From Treponema sp. (GTDB lineage Bacteria; Spirochaetota; Spirochaetia; Treponematales; Treponemataceae): 8,108 nucleotides of DNA. Every line of letters starts with the position of its first letter. Position 1 is the first letter of the stretch. The notes beneath the pieces were generated by a model. It was not told the DNA's origin. It saw only the letters and a program-made list of their open reading frames with translations, and ran no database searches. Positions 5,933 to 8,108 of this stretch are shown here, in pieces. The stretch lies in the NCBI GenBank assembly GCA_021442965.1, contig JABUUX010000270.1, positions 1 to 8,108 of the forward strand, given 5' to 3'. The position numbers and the translations under genes are program-made.

Positions 5933-7681
5933 TTAATTAGTAATTTCACGAGCACGCGAAAGAGCAGCATCAATGTTGTCGAAAATATTTTCTGATTTCA
6001 ATTCTTTTGCTACACCTGTTTTTTCCAAAAGCATTCTTGGTTGAGGATGAACACCAGAAAGAACTATCGTAATACCTTTTCTCGTGCACGCATTCATAAA
6101 CTGTCTTAATGCTTGAATTCCACCTGCATCAAGATAGCTTGTATTTCTCATTCGGATTATTAAAACTTTACATTCAGCACCGGCTCGTTCAATTGCTATT
6201 TCAAATTTTCTTACTGTTCCAAAAAATAAAGGTCCATCAATTTCATACACCAAAACATTTTTTGGTATAGAAAGCTGTTCTTCAACAACGGAATCATTTC
6301 CATTTTTTCGAGTATCAAGACCCGCTGTAAGTTTCTCTCCATATTCATGAACCTCACTTAAATCAATCATTTTTTTGATAAAGAAGAAAGCCGCAAATCC
6401 AAGTCCAACTTCAATAGCAACTGTTAAATCTATAAATACTGTAATTATAAAAGTAACAAATAAAACAAAAATATCTGATTTTTGCCCTTTAAGAAGAGCC
6501 TTTATAGCAGGGAACCCAGCCATATTCCACGCAACATTTATTAACACAGCAGCAAGTGCTGACATTGGAATGTAAACAACATATTTTCCAAGGAACAGCA
6601 TTATAAGAAGAAGAGTAATAGCATGAATTATTCCAGAAAAAGGTGTCTTTCCCCCATTCTTTATATTTGTCGCTGTACGAGCAATAGCTCCCGTAGCAGG
6701 GATTCCTCCAAAAATAGGAGAAACTATATTTGCAAGACCTTGTGCCACTAATTCCATATTAGAATCATGTTTTGTTCCCATCATACCATCGGCAACAACA
6801 GCACTCATCAATGATTCAATAGCCCCAAGTACAGCAATAGACATTGCAGTTGGAAACAATTCAATGATCTTAGAAATACTAAAACGAGGAAATACTGGGG
6901 CAGGAATCCTGTTTGGAATCTCCCCATATTTACTTCCTATAGTTTCAAGTTGCAGATTCTGTAACGCAGGAATTTGTTTTTTTTCTCCAATAACTCTTAA
7001 AACAACTGTTACAAGTGTAGCAAGAAGAATTACAATTATTGAACCAGGAATTTTCTTACTAATTTTGGGCCAGACAAAAAGAAGAATCAGAGAAACAGCA
7101 GCAACTCCAAAGGCATACCAATTAATAGAAGCTGCAGACTTTATAAAACAAATAATTTTGGGGAGAAAATCACCAGGAACCTTTTCATAAGATTCTCCGA
7201 GAATTATCATAGGTGACGAAAAATCAGGAGAAAGCCCAAAAAAATCGCCAATCTGGCCTGATGCAATCGTTACTGCAATTCCCGCAGTAAACCCAGTAAT
7301 AATAGTGTATGGAATAAACTTTACTAAACCTCCAAGTTTAAAAAAACCAAGAAGAATAAGCATAACACCAGCCATTATTGTTGCAATTACAAGACCATCC
7401 ATTCCCTGCTTTTGAATAACTCCGTAAATAATTACAGCAAATGCTCCGGTTGGGCCTCCTATTTGACAACGACTGCCACCAAATGCAGAAATAATGAAAC
7501 CAGCAATTACAGCAGTAAATATACCAGCTTGAGGTGGGACATCAGAAGCGATTGCAAAAGCAATAGCAAGCGGAAGAGCAACAATACCAACAATAATGCC
7601 TGCAACTAAATCAGATAAAAAAGATTTTAGGGAATAGCTCTTAATTGTATTAAATAATTCAGGTTTTATCATAATTTGCAT
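5933..7681 (-). CDS. SulP/SLC26-family anion transporter with STAS domain
   Basis: A 582-residue inner-membrane transporter, full length for the family. Residues about 20-435 hold the hydrophobic core with the SulP fold. Signatures are GGPTGAFAVII (75-85) in the third membrane segment, and E289 to D298 (ESLMSAVVAD) leading into the family block with GQGLANI-type sequence QGLANIVSPIFGGIPATGAI (314-333) and the following TPFSGIIHA. Residues about 472-580 are a cytoplasmic STAS domain. At the site where SpoIIAA-like proteins carry a phosphorylated serine it has LDAGG (517-521), as I recall for DauA-type transporters, so serine phosphorylation is unlikely there. Family members carry sulfate, bicarbonate or C4-dicarboxylates; substrate cannot be read from sequence. 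No Shine-Dalgarno precedes the ATG at 7681, and a second in-frame ATG three codons downstream (7672) is also possible. It is separated from the next operon by a hairpin and a promoter. Confidence 0.95.
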   Translation of the reverse strand: MQIMIKPELFNTIKSYSLKSFLSDLVAGIIVGIVALPLAIAFAIASDVPPQAGIFTAVIAGFIISAFGGSRCQIGGPTGAFAVIIYGVIQKQGMDGLVIATIMAGVMLILLGFFKLGGLVKFIPYTIITGFTAGIAVTIASGQIGDFFGLSPDFSSPMIILGESYEKVPGDFLPKIICFIKSAASINWYAFGVAAVSLILLFVWPKISKKIPGSIIVILLATLVTVVLRVIGEKKQIPALQNLQLETIGSKYGEIPNRIPAPVFPRFSISKIIELFPTAMSIAVLGAIESLMSAVVADGMMGTKHDSNMELVAQGLANIVSPIFGGIPATGAIARTATNIKNGGKTPFSGIIHAITLLLIMLFLGKYVVYIPMSALAAVLINVAWNMAGFPAIKALLKGQKSDIFVLFVTFIITVFIDLTVAIEVGLGFAAFFFIKKMIDLSEVHEYGEKLTAGLDTRKNGNDSVVEEQLSIPKNVLVYEIDGPLFFGTVRKFEIAIERAGAECKVLIIRMRNTSYLDAGGIQALRQFMNACTRKGITIVLSGVHPQPRMLLEKTGVAKELKSENIFDNIDAALSRAREITN

Positions 7682-7709
7682 ATAATGCGCTTATTTAACT
7701 TTTTATGCA

Positions 7710-7739
7710 AGAGTATGACATTATTGATATTTATGTCAA
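7710..7739 (-). promoter_or_regulatory. Possible sulP promoter
   Basis: A perfect TTGACA (7734-7739) lies at the end of the terminator T-run, sharing its last two T residues. The best -10 candidate is TACTCT (7710-7715) with an 18-base spacer, matching only three of six bases. The sulP start is about 28 bases downstream. The weak -10 suggests either an activated promoter or that sulP is transcribed from the promoter at 7860-7888. Confidence 0.35.
7716..7738. promoter_or_regulatory. Inverted repeat, possible operator ahead of sulP
   Basis: TGACAT (7716-7721) and ATGTCA (7733-7738) are perfect 6-base inverted copies separated by 11 bases, 23 bases overall. The centre-to-centre distance of 17 bases is somewhat longer than two helical turns would need for an ideal dimer site, so the case rests on symmetry and position alone. 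The right half overlaps the TTGACA element, a position where a repressor would block RNA polymerase. Confidence 0.35.
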
Positions 7740-7777
7740 AAAAAAAGGCAGATATCCAATATTTAGGACTATCTGCC
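7738..7777 (-). terminator. Strong intrinsic terminator upstream of sulP
   Basis: On the minus strand GGCAGATA (7770-7777) pairs with TATCTGCC (7747-7754) and, past one bulged base, three further pairs (TCC with GGA) extend the stem around an 8-base loop. Nine T residues follow (7738-7746). It ends transcripts arriving from the right. The nearest recognisable promoter feeding it is at 7860-7888, so the transcript it ends would be about 115 bases long. Confidence 0.87.
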
Positions 7778-7853
7778 ATTCGTATTTGGATCAGAAAGAG
7801 GACTAAATTAACAATTACAGTCTTTCCTGCCACAAGTGCATAAGCATCTTAAA
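7738..7853 (-). ncRNA. Candidate small RNA or attenuator leader ahead of sulP
   Basis: A promoter (7860-7888) and a strong terminator (7738-7777) enclose about 115 bases with no convincing protein gene. The 5' half can fold into a hairpin: GAAA-GACT (7819-7826) pairs with AGTC and TTTC (7795-7804) around an AATT/AATT inner stem, with a 3-base bulge. The terminator forms the second hairpin. I do not recognise the RNA; it does not look like SRP RNA, 6S RNA or tmRNA. Because sulP starts only 57 bases beyond the terminator, it could also be an attenuation leader of sulP. Confidence 0.38.
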
Positions 7854-7888
7854 TAATTAAGTATCTTGCAATAGTAGTAATAAGTCAA
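7808..7888 (-). other. Short cysteine-rich open frame of doubtful status
   Basis: On the minus strand an open frame ends at a TAA (7808-7810) with a striking tail RCLCTCGRKDCNC: five of its last twelve residues are cysteine. The only usual-type start codon is a TTG at 7886-7888, giving 26 residues. That TTG lies inside the -35 box of the promoter at 7860-7888, so translation would need a promoter further upstream. A weak candidate exists (ATGACA, 17 bases, TGTTAT, at about 7921-7949). No ribosome binding site is present. It may be chance. Confidence 0.15.
7860..7888 (-). promoter_or_regulatory. Sigma70-type promoter of the region ahead of sulP
   Basis: A -35 box TTGACT (7883-7888, five of six bases), 17-base spacer and -10 box GATACT (7860-7865, four of six bases), with nine A residues just upstream of the -35 box on the minus strand that could act as an UP-like element. 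The predicted start is near 7853. Confidence 0.5.
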
Positions 7889-7952
7889 GTTTTTTTTTAA
7901 TAACAGTAAGAGTTTAATCTAATAACACAAAAATCTTCACAGAATGTCATTA

Positions 7953-7981
7953 TTCAAGTTTTGGAGCACCTTTTACTTGAA
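7953..7981. repeat. Inverted repeat in the intergenic region
   Basis: TTCAAGT (7953-7959) and ACTTGAA (7975-7981) are perfect inverted copies with a 15-base spacer that itself has GG/CC pairing potential. No T-run follows on either strand, so it is not a standard intrinsic terminator. It lies across the stop codon of the frame at 7973-8071. Confidence 0.3.
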
Positions 7982-8071
7982 GATACCCCAGATTATTCCA
8001 CCGTCCTGTTTTTCGTATAACCGCACTTCCAGACTTCGCTCACGCTCATTCTGATCTGCACCCCTAAAAAG
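7973..8071 (-). pseudogene. Possible gene remnant: 32-codon frame without a start
   Basis: On the minus strand the frame between stop codons at 8072-8074 and 7973-7975 reads through LEVRLYEKQDGGIIWGIFK before TAA. It looks protein-like and ends like a real C terminus, but has no ATG and no ribosome binding site. A second frame over the same bases (7993 to the window edge) is also open. The bases from about 7985 to 8062 are richer in GC than the surroundings. I do not recognise a family. It may be the end of a decayed or frameshifted gene, or part of a dispersed repeat. Confidence 0.2.
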
Positions 8072-8108
8072 TTACACATTAAAAAACGACTGGTGCAAAA
8101 AAGGTGAC

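Larger units (their letters stand above)
7682..8108. other. 427-base stretch without a confident protein gene
   Basis: From left to right this stretch holds: the sulP 5' leader with possible operator and promoter elements (7682-7739); a strong minus-strand terminator (7738-7777); a candidate small-RNA or leader region with its own promoter (7778-7888); an AT-rich gap with a 7-base inverted repeat (7953-7981); and a patch of visibly higher GC (about 7985-8062) with short protein-like frames that may be a gene remnant or repeat. No complete gene with both a start codon and a ribosome binding site was found on either strand. Confidence 0.7.

Noticed and set aside
6375..7609. Plus-strand open frames opposite sulP
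   Set aside because: They are antisense to conserved SulP motifs and have shadow-like composition (Asn/Ser/Thr/Lys runs).
7944..8053. 37-codon plus-strand frame starting ATG at 7944
   Set aside because: It has no Shine-Dalgarno, ends in an Arg/Ser-rich shadow of the GC-richer patch, and has no supporting plus-strand promoter.
7738..8108. Insertion sequence or prophage edge
   Set aside because: I found no transposase or integrase sequence, no terminal inverted repeats with target duplications, and no direct repeat of the tRNA end within the window.
1..8108. CRISPR array or defence island
   Set aside because: There is no series of regularly spaced direct repeats, and no nuclease, helicase or Cas-like protein; the synthetase-TPR protein alone is not enough to call a defence system.

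Overview
The window comes from a low-GC spirochaete, very probably a host-associated Treponema. The main evidence is a secreted FlaA flagellar sheath protein whose central and C-terminal blocks match, from memory, T. pallidum FlaA. All six protein genes and the one RNA gene lie on the minus strand, so the order of transcription runs from the right end of the window to the left.

Reading from right to left: positions 7682-8108 hold no confident gene. They contain a GC-richer patch (about 7985-8062) with short protein-like frames, a well-formed promoter (7860-7888) and a strong intrinsic terminator (7738-7777). The promoter and terminator together bracket a candidate small RNA or attenuator leader just ahead of sulP. 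A SulP/SLC26 anion transporter with a C-terminal STAS domain follows (5933-7681). A short gap carries a long imperfect hairpin and a promoter. The next operon encodes an ATP-grasp ligase of unknown substrate (4227-5813), a secreted N-acetylmuramoyl-L-alanine amidase (3212-4234) and a membrane-anchored GerMN-domain protein (2745-3215), all with overlapping ends. flaA follows (1496-2641) with its own near-consensus sigma70-type promoter, a clear ribosome binding site and its own terminator. After that comes a RelA/SpoT-type synthetase domain fused to TPR repeats (140-1396). The 5' part of tRNA-Glu(UUC) is cut by the left window edge.

The amidase, GerMN protein and FlaA all act outside the cytoplasmic membrane. 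The first two probably serve the cell wall, and FlaA serves the periplasmic flagellum. I see no terminator between the GerMN gene and flaA, so operon transcripts may run into flaA. The gene junctions are compact: at two places the T-run of one terminator supplies bases of a promoter element for the next gene.

Most of the window is ordinary chromosomal core. The parts worth a second look are the sulP leader, the ATP-grasp gene of unknown role, the TPR-fused alarmone synthetase, and the SulP/ATP-grasp junction. I found no CRISPR array, insertion sequence or recognisable defence system.
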